A stretch of 64,000 nt of DNA from Brasenia schreberi (lineage: Eukaryota > Streptophyta > Magnoliopsida > Nymphaeales > Cabombaceae), in assembly GCA_036023115.1 (NCBI GenBank), contig JAYKKT010000059.1, positions 8,071,001 to 8,135,000 of the forward strand, read 5' to 3'. Below the pieces are notes generated by a model. That model made no database searches, was not told where the DNA came from, and saw only the letters and a program-made list of their open reading frames with translations. Below are positions 1-12,800 of the stretch, piece by piece (position 1 is the stretch's first letter; each line of letters opens with the position of its first letter). Both the position numbers and the translations under genes were made by a program.

Positions 1-827
1 GTTAATAAAAATGACCAAACATGATTCTGGTCAAATTGCAACCATTTAAAAAACTAAAAGACGTTAAACAATATGAGAACATAAGTTTTAACAGTTTGGA
101 ACCAGCATCAGAATTGAACTGGCCTGGCAGTTAGTAACTGTAACCAGAACTAGTCCAAAACCAGTTCAGTCAGTTCTGGTTACGTATATCCCTAGTCGAA
201 AAAAGCATATGAATCTCCAGTACTGGTATTGCAGCATTTCCTGCATTTTCCAATTCATTGAAATAGTCAAGGGTGTTTAGATTCTCCAAGAATTAGGGCC
301 TACGTACATGACAGCCACTATGGATCCTATGGGCCGTGTCTGGAATTAGATATCGGACATTCCAATCCCTCATCAAGCCTCGCGCTGAAATGAGTACACC
401 TTTTCTTTCGTGAGGAAATGGAGCCAAAGCCCAGTACAGATTCATTACAATAGAACTGAAACATATGTAGAGTAGCAACACCTTAGCATCATGGAGTATC
501 AACATTTGCAATTTCGTGGGGGCATCTATCCCAAACTTTGATTACAATGTATTCTCCACGTTATTTACTATTGAAATTTATGTACTTGAAACATCAGATA
601 GATGGGAGATGATCCAGGATACAGGATCAGGGTAGAGCCCTGCGCTACTTGTTGAATTAGTTTGAGTAAAACAATCCAGAAAAAGGAGTGATTGCGAGAC
701 ACCTGATAACAGTAAATGCAGCCGAGTAAACTGATGAAATTTCACTTGATAGTGGCAGAGAAGCGACTCGATCAGCATAGTCAAATGCTTCCAAAGATGA
801 GACCGTACTTTTTCGTACCGACACCTG
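1..827 (-). other. 3' flank and probable 3' UTR of PIG-L
   Basis: This stretch follows the PIG-L stop codon on the minus strand. It contains open frames of 68-72 codons, but none resembles a known family and none is needed to complete the gene. About 85-190 is made of degenerate GGTT/AACC words like those in dispersed repeats elsewhere in the window. I see no clear second gene. Confidence 0.4.
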
Positions 828-897
828 CTACAATCTGATCTTTTTGAGGGTATTTATGTAAGTATATCGGGAGAATAATACAAACAACTTCCGGAAC
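828..897 (-). CDS. PIGL: PIG-L exon 10 (terminal)
   Basis: The acceptor is TTTCACAG. It completes Trp and then encodes [20 protein letters not shown] followed by RL and TAG. This is the expected family C-terminus. Confidence 0.92.
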
Positions 898-3800
898 CTG
901 TGAAACATGAAAAAGAAAAAAAATAAAGCAGTGTTTTCATTCAATGCAAGAGAAGCAAAAAAGTTCAGCATCACGGTCCTAATACCCTTTTTTAACAGTG
1001 TCAACATTTTTGGACTGGCAAGCAGGTTTCAGTAAACCCCAACCAAATGCATACCAAAAGTGCAAAACTTGTCACGTCCAGCTTGAAAACTTCGAAGTGG
1101 GTGGTGGTGGTGGTGAGCTATGCCTTTTCAGCTACATGCTGTAATATCATTGGGTACGGATTATTGTAGAAACAATATTATAGGGCACATATGATGTTGT
1201 CTCAGGAATCCAGATCAAGTCTTATTCCTTAAGGAGTTGAATCCTTATAACTATACGATCTTCAAAATTTACCGAGCATAGACGTCAGCACATACCAGAC
1301 CCACTGACTACCATGTTGTGCCATTGCACTGGCCGTCAGATGAGGATCTCTATTTGTTAAGACATATATTTCCTCCTCTTGTCTACAGGATTCAAGAATG
1401 GACCACCAGATGTCTACCGGGCCACAGTACTTGCGTACAATATTAGTACTAATCTGAAAGACCAAAAGAGAACTTAATTCACAAAAGTCTGGTGTTGCTA
1501 AAAAGTAAAGTGCCAAAACAATCAACGCACACATATCTGCTTGAGATCATGAATGTAAGATCCTAAAACCCAGAAACAATGCCAACTGAGAATTGTACGA
1601 AACGGTGGTGGAGGCTATGAAGAATGAGATCATTAAGCATTTTGGCATTTTCTCTAAAAGCTTGACTTGAATAAGAATTTATTTGTCAGTCCAAAAGTAA
1701 ATTCCATATAAACAATTAAGCACGAGTAAACTGACAACAACAAAACAACAACTAAGCCTTTTCCCATACTAGATGGGGTCGGCTACATAGATTCTTTGTT
1801 TCCACAAAGCCCTATTATAATTTGTAGAATCCATAGTAAATATGTCCGACAAAGTTTTACGCTAGTTGTCGGAAGCCTAACACAATTCTCCTTTATCCGG
1901 GCCATACAAGGGTGATCCCTTACATGGGCAGAGTTCATGAGTAAACTGACAATACAAAAATAAAATTTGATAGGGTTCCCGGATCAGTATATAAAAGTTA
2001 ATAAAGGTTCTTTCTTGGTCACATCAAAGCAAATACTTTATATGCTTTTGCACAGCTGAATCAATTGTATTAATGACCTTCCCAGATTTCGTTATTTTGA
2101 GTCGGCCTCCTTCACCATATGTTGCATGAGAGGGTTAATCCCAATAAGTTGGTTCACACAGACACAGACACACACACACACACACACTCACACTCACACT
2201 CACTTCCATTATGTTGATTAGATGTATCAGATCGACTATATGCCAATGAGCAGAAAAATGATAAAACTTGTTTTTGTAAACAATAGCACCTAAACATTTC
2301 ATACTATTGAATGAAAGAACTTCCGAAAAATAATTGTACTAGCTAGCCGTGCATGTCTTTATACCTATAAAAGCCTAAATATAGTAGAGTCATAATAGAC
2401 ATGATTAAGCCATACAAACACTTCTAATAGGGAGCCTCGTCCAAGTTGAACAAGTTGACACCTGACACTGGCATTTTCTGTATGTCCAACACATCACTAA
2501 CTATTTCAAATAGCTAAAACAAAGTAAACTTGGAGGTACTTTAGTATAAAAGTTTTATGCATAACCGTGTTCCTGCACTCCTGACTTTTAAAGTTATTGT
2601 GTCGTGCTCTCCATACTGCACCCGAAAAGATTAAGGTCGATCTCGGCAATGAGAAAAAGTTAAGCATTACAGACCATGAAAAAGACTATATCAACAATAG
2701 AAATTATTGATCAAGGTCGGAAGTTCATGGATCAAAATCGTTGTTGCATGCCCATGGAGTGAACATATGATATAGCCAATGCAAACGAAAGTGCATCTCT
2801 GAGCATGTCGTATGTGCATTGCATGTAGGGATGTGTCTGCATGTGTAACTAATTATGTATCTATCACATCTATCAATTTAATGAAGGCATAATAAACCAT
2901 GCTGCCACCACAAGAAGCAGAGCGCTATCCAGGATTTGAAAGATCAAATATAAATGAATGGCTTGCAACTTGGTGTATATATAAATGGACAAAACTGGTG
3001 AACTTAAATCATGCAATGACCACATCAATCACTGTTATCAGAATAAAAGAGGAGACGATATGCATTACTAGAGGGGAAAAGGAAAAGAAAATATATGTAC
3101 GCAAGAAAGCAACAAAACCTACAAGCTCCCACGCTTCTATATTTCTCCTTAAGTTGTCCTTCAATAGAGTGCTGTCACATAATACAATTTGAAAGTAGGA
3201 TCAGTTCAAGGCCGCAATTAAAGGACTTTCAACTAATAAAAAACCCTCAAAACACTGAATTTGGCAAATGAGGTGAATTTCATTCAGTTTCTGCTCCTGC
3301 CATCAAGATATTGATTTTATATATCAAGCGGTAACTGATTACCAAGTCAAAATAAGCATGTGGTTCAAGATAGAAACTTTTTGAAGATAACCATTCATAC
3401 TACTCCAAGGAATACAACAAGCTTAGCTATGAATTACACTTTTGACAAATGGAACAAGTTCCCTACAACTAATGCAAATAGAAGAAGCTTATCGATGAAA
3501 CAACTTCATGTAACCAAATCCACCATATCGATGAAACCTCTGCACGTGCAAGCTCTTGATGATAAATTCATCATTTGTGTTATATGTACCAATTAACTCA
3601 GGGGCCAGGGGAGACACCGACCAATCAGATTTCAAATTTGACGTTGATATGCTAAGTTCATGTTTGCAAAACCAGATTATGGTCTAGAAACAGTTTCAAA
3701 TACACTTGGGCAAAGCAAAACTATTTACTAAGGGAGGCAAACACTAAAAGCAGCTAAAAATATCTAAGAGAAAGCCTAAATTTTAAATCCAATATCAATG

Positions 3801-6800
3801 ATCATACTGCAGTACTCAAACTGGATGTTACATAGACAAACAGTCATGGGTTTGACTACAGGAAGACACCTGTACGACCCCGTGTGCAACATAGGCTCTG
3901 GTGACAAGGGCAGATTTGGAGTTCTACATTGAATCGTTCCATCCCTAAAAGTTCCTCAAGAGGGAATTTCTATGAGCAATAAATCAAACAACAAATGATT
4001 CTGCACAGAATCTTCTCAATACGCTTAAACAAAATAATACCAAAGAAAAAGAAAGGAAAGAATGCCACACAATGCAATCATGAGAACTTACCACAATCCA
4101 CGATGCACATCTCTGTGATTTCTGTGACCAGAAATTCCATAATTGTCAAACGTGATCAACTGGATTTTGTAACTACCCTTATAAGAAAGGTCATAAAGCC
4201 AACTAATCAAATCACAAATCAAGGATTGCAGCTTTCCCAAACTTTGGGATGTGCACCAGAAATGTCGGATGCAAGGAAAACTTTAACATATTAAAAACGG
4301 TTGTTGCGTAGCAAGCCAATATGATGGTTGATAATATGGATTTCAATAAAGTGAAAGGCTATGAGATGTTTACGATATACAACGATCTATTTTGTAACTA
4401 CCCTTATAAGAAAGGTCATAAAGCCAACTAATCAAATCACAAATCAAGGATTGCAGCCTTCACAAACTTTGGGATGTGCACCAGAAATGTCGGATGCAAG
4501 GAAAACTTTAACATATTAAAAACGGTTGTTGTGTAGCAAGCCAATATGATGGTTGATAATACTATACAACATGCTATAGACTAAAAATTTAAACTAAAAG
4601 AATAACAGAGTAAATGGCACAAGCCCTCGAACATCCATTAAGGACCATAACACCAAAAATACATGCACTACCAAAAGTTGCTGATTCTCTACAAGAAGAG
4701 TACCATATCAATGTCCCAAGTTGCCACGGCTTCCACAATAAGTTTCTTTAGTAGAAAACGGCTCCATGATTTGTCAAAACCATCCTTCAAATAGACGTGA
4801 AAGATTAGATTCCCAACGGGTAACCAACATCCTTTAAACAAAAGCTACAAGTTGAAACTTATATAGGACCCACTTGCAGATGACCATATACGGGGAAAAG
4901 ATAGATAATACCTGTAAATCTGGATGGTCTATGATCTTCACTCGCTGGAGATGTACCTGATAAATGTCATTCCTAGAAGCATGATCACTCGCTGTATTTC
5001 AACATTCTCTCCTTGTACTTTTAAAGATCTTTGTTACCTTGAGGATAGCACATGCCCTTTGGAATTCATCCTTTCTTAAGGTTCCCTTGCTCTCTGCATC
5101 ACCTATGTAAGTGTGAAACATAGACCGTTAGGGTGAAAAGTTAGAACAACGATCGGGGGTCCTGAGGGTTAATTGGAGAATTACAACAGAAGTACTTTCC
5201 CAAACCAAGAGCAAAATATGCACTAATTAAAGCCTACACATAACAATGGCGTTAATGAAACTGAGAACCTGGGGTTGGCTGGTTATTGAGATTTAGGGGC
5301 CAGGGCAAATATTCCATCACCTGACACCTCTATGCGAGGTACTTATTCTTCAACTAATGGTCTTAGAAACATAAATATATAGAAAGATTAAACATGAATT
5401 CCTCAGTTTCCCGCAATTCCTTTCTGTTGCATTTTCTTTGTGTAACACATAGCTGACATAACTCCGCCCATGTAAGGGATCACCCTTGCATGGCCAGTCC
5501 CAAGCCCGGATAAAGGAGGAGGGTCGGGTTAGACTTCTGACAGCTAGCATAAAACTTTGTCGGACTTATTTACCATGGTTCTACAAATTATGATAGGGCT
5601 CCGAGGAAACAAAGAATCCATGTAGCCGAGCCAATCTAGTATGGGAAAAGGCTTAGTTGTTGTTGAACACATAGCTGACATTGTTGAAGAATATGTTTAT
5701 CCAGTGTCTTTGTGTTAGTTTTATGTTTCTAAGTATTATTGTACTCGCCCAAAACTGTAGGGGCATTTTGGTAATTTTTTGTACTAGGGGTATTTTGGTA
5801 ATTTTACGTTTTACAGCTCCTTATATAAGGGCTGATAAGTTGTATTAGGGTTTAAGAGTCTGTGAATAAGAAAGAGAGAGAAAGAGGGGGCGGCCTCCAT
5901 TGGAGGTCTGCCCCCTCCTCCGATCTCAACATTTCCTCTTCGTTTATGTTTGTGATTTTAATCTCCACTGCGCATCCACGTTTCCAACATGGTATCAGAG
6001 CCTATTTCGATCGTTTGGAGCAATAAGAGCTATGGGATGATGATATGAGCACTAAGTGGAAAATCTTACGGCTTATATTTGAGTCTGGATATTGAAATGG
6101 ATGATGGCTGCAACATTGGACGTGTTTGGTTTTATGGCTGCATCTGGGCAGTAATGGTGATGATAAGGATGAAGATATTTGTAATAATGAAGATGATCAT
6201 GATTATGGAGGTGACGTTGAACATCTACAACATGCAGATGGATGTAAGGGTGTCTTTAAAATTAGTTGAAGGAGACCTGCATTCAAGGAATTGGTGGCAG
6301 AAGTTGGAACTTGTGCATGAAATATTGCTAGAAAACATTGGAACAAATGATTGCTTGGAGGCTGTGATCTACTCTGCCATATACCTGAAGGTCAAGTTCC
6401 TTGCTTTAAAGATGGGGGCCATCGCTGGCCAAATAGGCATGCTAAAATATCAAGACTTATTTTTCGTCAGCTGGAGAAATTTACTTATGAAAAAGATACA
6501 CCACCACAGAAATTTAATAACAATATCTGCAAATGAACTTCACAAAGTAAACCTCCAAGTTATGCTAAAACACCAAGTGCGGTTTGGTGAATCTGTTGCT
6601 GTCATTGGTTCCAATGAGGAGCTTGGATCTTGGAAAAAGAAGGTCAACATGTCATAGACAGAGGATGGACGGGTAGCAGATCTGGTACTAAGAGGTAGTT
6701 GAACTGTTCAAGAGAACCACGTTGATGAAGTCTCAGTTAGAGTATTTGATTGAGGAGAGAGCAAGATTGATTGAAGAGAACAATCAGAAAATATGAGGTT

Positions 6801-9800
6801 TTAGATTCATAACTAAAAGTTGAGCAGATGAATAATGCACATCAAGTGTTCGATGAAATGCCAAAAGAGAAATATTCAACTGTACATCAAGTGTTCGATG
6901 AAATGCATATCAAGTGTTCGCTGAAATGCTCAAGAAGATATATTTACCTATACATCAAGTGTTTGAAGAAATGTCTAAGAGATGAAAATTCAGGAAAAGA
7001 GTAAAGAAGAGATTAGTAGGTGATGATTGTCTCCATTTGAAAAACAACATGAAGAAAGTTTATAGAGAAGAGATATATGCTGAAGATTGCCGTTATGAGG
7101 ACTTCAAAAATGTTTTATTCACAGCCAGTGAGGTTGCAGGAATTTGCTGCTATGAAAGCTGCTTGAAAAAAAAAAATAAAGGTTGATAAAAGTTTGTTGC
7201 AACCATAGATGCTGCTTGAGATGACAGCCAGGATGGCTGCTTTATTGATGTGACAGCCAGGATGGCTGCTTTGATGTTATGACAGTCAGGATGGCTGCTT
7301 TATTAATGTGACAGCCAAGATGACTGCTTTGATGTTGTGACAGCCAGGATGGCTGCTTTATTGATGTGACAGTTAGGATGACTGCTTTATTGATGTGACA
7401 GCCAGGATGGCTGCTTTGATGTTGTGACAACCATGATGGCTGCTTTATTGATGTGATAACCAAGATGACTGCTTTGATGTTGTGACAGCCAGGATGACTG
7501 CTGTGTTGATGTGACAGCCAGGATGGCTGCTTTGTTATTGTTACAGTCAAGAAGGCTAAGTTGATGTTGCAGCCAGAGATGCTGCTTGAGATGATTAGCC
7601 AAGAAGGCTAAGTTTACATTGCAGTCAGAGATGCTGCTTGATATGATCAGCTAAGAAGGGTGAGTTGAAGATATTACAGCTAAAGAAGCTGTTGAAGATT
7701 AAACCAGTGATGAAGACAGATGAAGTACGTTGCAAGCAGATATGAAGATTTTTTGGCAAGTTTGGAGTTCGAAGTATCTCACTCCCAACTTGAGGGTGGG
7801 TGTTGAAGAATATGTTTATCTAGTGTCTTTGTGTTAGTTTTATGTTTCTAATTATTATTGTACTCGCCCAAAACTGTAGGGGCATTTTGGTAATTTTCTG
7901 TACTAGGGGTATTTTGGTAATTTTACATTTTACAGCTCCTTATTTAAGGGTTGATAAGTTGTATTAGGGTTTAAGAGTCTGTGAATAAGAAAGAGAGAGA
8001 AAGAGGGGGGGGCGGCCTCCATTGGAGGTCCGCCCCCTCCTCTGATCTCAACATTTCCTCTTCGTTTATGTTTGTGATTTTAATCTCCACTGCGCATCCG
8101 CGTTTCCAACAGACATCACTATAAAATAGTTACCATGGAGTCCAACTCTAGCATTTTCTTGTTACATCTTACATTTTCTGCACTAAGAGGAATACTTCCA
8201 CCTATTTGAATATGACAATGCTTTTAAGATTGAAAAACTGGAAATTAAGTGATATGGAAAATAGATATGAAGAACAAGTGATACATAGGTTTTATCTAAA
8301 TAGAGAATAACCTACCCAACTCCTTATGAAAGGGATCACCCTTGAATGGCTGGTCCCAAGACCGGATAAAGGAGAAGGGTTGCGTTAGGCTTCCGACAAC
8401 CAACATAAAACTTTGTCGGACTTATCTACCATGGATTATACAAAGTATGAGCATTCTGATAGCATGGCATATGATAGGGTTATGTGGAAACAAAGAATCC
8501 ATGTAGCTGACCCCATCTAGTATTAGAAAAGGCTTAGTTGTTGTTGAAAAGAATAACCTACCCATTGAAATGCACAAAATATGAACAACATGCTTTGCGA
8601 GATTCAAGTTTAGTATTGTGGGTACAAAGAACCTGCACAGCAGAAAAACATCTTTAGTAGAATTCTAAGACAGGTACTTAAAAGACTTCTCCTAGAAGGC
8701 AATTAATTACAAGTATGATTTTTCCTAAGAAAACGGTGAAATTATGCTAAAACACATAAGAGACAAGTTCCCGTGGCAAAATGCAAGGTCACAAAACCAT
8801 AAATCAATTGGGCGTCTAATTCAAGGAAGTAAGCAGGCAAATATATTCAAGTTATGTTTGCAAGGGCACAAGTTTCCACATAAAATGAAAGTCATACTTT
8901 AAATGTTGGAGGGCATAATAACTATTTCTTCCTTTTTTAGGTAAACCATAAATATAGCTATGGAATGTAGCATGTACATGCCCTATTAATGTTGTAATTG
9001 CATATTCGTACCAGTATTGCACAAGCAATTGATATGCGGTAATCAACATGCATTATGTGTTTTTGAGAGTTAGAGAAAATTAATGGAGATATCATACATA
9101 GAATTAATGAAGGGTGTATCAGGTATTCTATCTAATAAGAAGATACCCTTAAAGTTGAAAGGTAAATACTGTATAGAATATGAGACATGAAATACTGAAA
9201 TATCACAGAGTATACGTATCTGAGAAGATGGCTGTATGCGGCAGTCTTCTGTGCAGCCGCCTGTGCTCTTTCTTTCTCATTAAACAAATCAGTCCAGTAC
9301 AAAACGATAGGGTTTCCCCTTTAAATAATAGTAGTACACTGCTACAAATTACCTAAATGCCATTAATGAAACATATTTAAAGCTACCTTTAAAAACGTGA
9401 AATAACAAAACATAAAATGACTAGAAGTAAATAAACTACACTCTAACTATTGCTTATTGCTTTATTTGCAGATCATGATTGATGAATCGTCATGTTGTTG
9501 ACCTGTTGTCCAACTTGCTACATAGCTTCATCATAAGATTTCTATTGAGTGCTTTAGTAAGTATATCAGCACATTGATTTTCTGACTTCACATGTTCCAA
9601 CTGGAATTCCTTATGTATGTTGTCTCGTATAAAGTGACAATCTATTTCAATATGTTTTGTCCTATCATGATGGACAAGATTCTTGGCTATGCTTATAGTA
9701 GCTTGATTTGGCCACAAAATACCTTGATAGGACTTCTTCTCAATTTATTATAGCTCTTCAAGTGATCTTATCCACATGCCTTCCGCAAAATTCCTAGAGC

Positions 9801-12800
9801 AAGAGCTCTAAGTTCTGCCTCTTATGCTTCTTGAAACTCTTGTTGTCTTACTTTTCCAAGATATCATAATACTTCCAAGGTTTTACACAATAAAGACATC
9901 TTTAGATGTGCACATAGTCTATCAGGAGAATTTCTGCCCAATCAACATCTGTAGTAACCACATCAACTACTCGATTTATACGTCTCCTCATCAGGCATAT
10001 TCCCACTCTCCCCTGAGTGTCATTTTAAGATATCTAAGAACTTCTGGATACAGCATCCCATATGTGAGTTCTTGAGAGTCGAGAATTGACTCATACCTGG
10101 TAATGACAGCAAGGAAAAGAAATATCTAGTAGGCCTAATTCTGAGAAAGATAGATTTAGCTTGATCGACCAATGCAGTCCCAGGGTTTGATATCGTCTGT
10201 CTAGCTGGACCACTTCCTTCTCTATTCCTATCTTCTTAGCTGACATTCGGATGTTGGTGTATCGATACGCTAGCTTACAATAATATACATTTGCTAATCT
10301 TCTAGCAATATCCAAGTATATATTTCCTTCGGAGATACAACCAATACCTTCTTTGATCAAGGCTACCTCCATACTCAGAAAATACTTGGCTTGTTGCCAA
10401 GGATCCTTGATTTCGAAATTCCTTGGCCAGCATGGTTGATATCAGCTTGACTATTCAATACCTTCCTCAATTGTCTGCAATAAGGATTATGTCATCTACA
10501 TAAACTATGTAGATTGCAATTGATCTAGTTAAGAGATAACCTTTGGACAAGACAAGCTGAGATCGATTGGCACTGTGAAGATGTGTACCCTTTAGTGATC
10601 AATACCATGATCTTGTGAAGCATTACAAACCAAACGCAGCGGGAGTGATTGCTTAAGACCATATAGAGATTCGCGGGCTTCTGAAGTTTAGTCCACACCT
10701 TGGCCCCTCTTGAGCATCTCTTCAAAATCTGATAGGATTAATCCATATCAGACTATGTATGAAATCCATGGAGAAATATTGTTTATCTTAGAAGTGATAA
10801 AAAATTTCAATGTGAAGGCAGCAACCAAGGCAAAGAAATAAAATGAAGCAATATTGGCCGGAGAAAAGTGTCGCTGTCAGACCATATAAATATGAGTGTA
10901 GCCTTTAGCCGCTAAACGAGCGCAATCGATTAGTCGACCATCGAACAACCTTCAACGTAAACGCAGTATTATATATGAAGAAAAAAAAAAAAAAAAGGAA
11001 GATCACTAATTTTCTATGTCTGATTCTTCTAAGTGCCTGCAATTCAAACTCCATAGCTTCTACCTAGTGTTTCTGCTGTGTTGCTTCATAGAAATTCTTA
11101 GGAAGTTGATGTAATTCAACTTTTAATACAAACTTCTGATAACTCTGAGATAATTGATCATAGGAAATAAATTGTGAGAGTGGATACCTGTTGCACTTTC
11201 TTTTTCCTTTTCTTAGAGCTATGGGAACATCCAGGTCATTACCCCTTGACTCTTCAGCTATCGCATTTGAATTTGAATCTGAGAAAGGTACTCCCCCTTG
11301 GTTCGTGGTGTCAGTAGAATTGGGCATAAATATATTTCGCTCCCCCTTTTTATATATTTGCATCTCTTTTTCTTCATAGTGTTGATCATCAGCTGCAATT
11401 GGACCATCTTCATCTGCTTCATCACTAGTACTGATAGCCAGAAGGACAGGTGCATTAATGGGAATGTTTGACAAATCGGTGGAGTTTTTAAAGTATGAAG
11501 TGTTCTCAAAGAAGGTGACATCCATAGAAATGTATTTTCTATGAGAATTGGTATCATAACAAACATATTCCTTTTTCTCACAGGAATATCCAATAAAGAT
11601 GCATTTAACCGCTCTTGGATCAAGTTTATCTCGGAACTGACTATGTATATATACATAACAAACACACCCGAATACCCTGGGGGTAAGATGAAATGGATTT
11701 ATGTAGGGCTTAAGCATATTAAATGGAGATTTTCCACCAAGAACCACAGAAGGAAGTCTGTTCATGAGGTATACAGTTGTAAGTATTGCTTCAGGCCAAA
11801 AAAATTTAGGGACATTATGTTCTAAGAGGAGAGTACGAGCAATTTCCAAAATGTGCCTATTCTTCCTTTCAGCTACTCTATTTTGCTGTGGAGTGTACAC
11901 ACATGATGTCTCATGTAAAATACCATGATTTTAAAGATATGATTCTAGAATGAAATTACAAAATTCACCACCATTGTCAGATCTGAGAGTTTTGACAGTA
12001 TACCCAAACTGAGTCTTAATTAAACTGTGAACCATAGGAAAAATAGATGATATTTCTGATTTTGATTTCATAAGATAAACAAAAGTGAGTCTGGAGTAAT
12101 CATCAATAAATGTAACAAAGTATTTAATGTTTTCCAGTGAAGGACTGGAACATGGACCCCATATATCAGAATGAATTAACTCAAATGGAACTGAAGACTT
12201 GGACTCACTACTAGGAAAAGACTCTATGATATTTAGCCCTCTGACATACATCACATTGAATAATAAAATCTCTTGGAATTACGAACGGAACAAACTTATT
12301 AAGTTTTGACACAGGTAAATGTCCTAAACGACTGTGCCAAAGTCTTATTTCTTCTTCTGCATGAGTAACAACTAATGCTCTTCTCTATCTGGTAGTCTGT
12401 AGACCAGGGAGTATATATAGCCCATTCTTTAATTCACCATGTCCAAAGGTTCTTCCCGTCCTCAGATCCTGAAAAACACAGCCAGATGGAGAAAATATAA
12501 TTGAGCAATTCATGTCTCGAACTAGTGAACTGACAGAGAGTAAATTTACTGGAAACTTTGGAATGTAAATAACTGAATTAAGTTTAAAATTTTTCCCTTC
12601 AACTACTCCCATTCCTTCCATCGAAATTAGAGAGCTATCAACAACATTTACATACTGAGGTGTTGAAGTGACTTTATAGTCTTTGAAGTGTGATTTATCT
12701 CCCACCATATGATCAGTGGCCCCTGAGTTAATTATCCAGTAATCAGAATATATAGAATTTTTTCTGGAGAAGTTACCACTAATACTGTACTATGTAGGTT

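Larger units (their letters stand above)
5682..8111 (+). mobile_element. Non-autonomous LTR retrotransposon, element I (carries PWD fragment)
   Basis: Two ~310-bp LTRs (5682-5989 and 7801-8111, TG...CA) that differ at few sites enclose about 1.8 kb. A 5-bp duplication GACAT lies at 5677-5681 and 8112-8116. The primer-binding site follows the 5' LTR and a polypurine tract (CTTGAGGGTGGG) precedes the 3' LTR. There is no gag or pol. The interior holds a rearranged fragment of phosphoglucan water dikinase, then a conserved 3' segment with a minisatellite that is shared with element II. The LTR similarity suggests recent movement, which must have used proteins from another element. Confidence 0.93.

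Noticed and set aside
578..842. An alternative last exon for PIG-L with acceptor GTAGCAG at about 831
   Set aside because: The exon at 828-897 gives the exact family C-terminus ([13 protein letters not shown]) in phase, while the alternative gives unrelated sequence.
3360..3596. A 78-codon plus-strand frame
   Set aside because: It lies in PIG-L intron 7 on the opposite strand, with no family resemblance and low-complexity composition.
6825..6995. A possible PPR-protein fragment ([11 protein letters not shown])
   Set aside because: The match is one short motif repeated by duplication of a CATCAAGTGTTCGATGAAATG unit. It also occurs in element II as part of the common 3' segment.
7198..7690. 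Regular spaced repeats that could suggest a CRISPR array
   Set aside because: The units are a plant minisatellite inside an LTR element, with no unique spacers of constant length. The genome is eukaryotic.
11064..11900. The long minus-strand frame treated as a stand-alone host gene
   Set aside because: It is the integrase part of copia 1, between its zinc knuckle and RT remnants.
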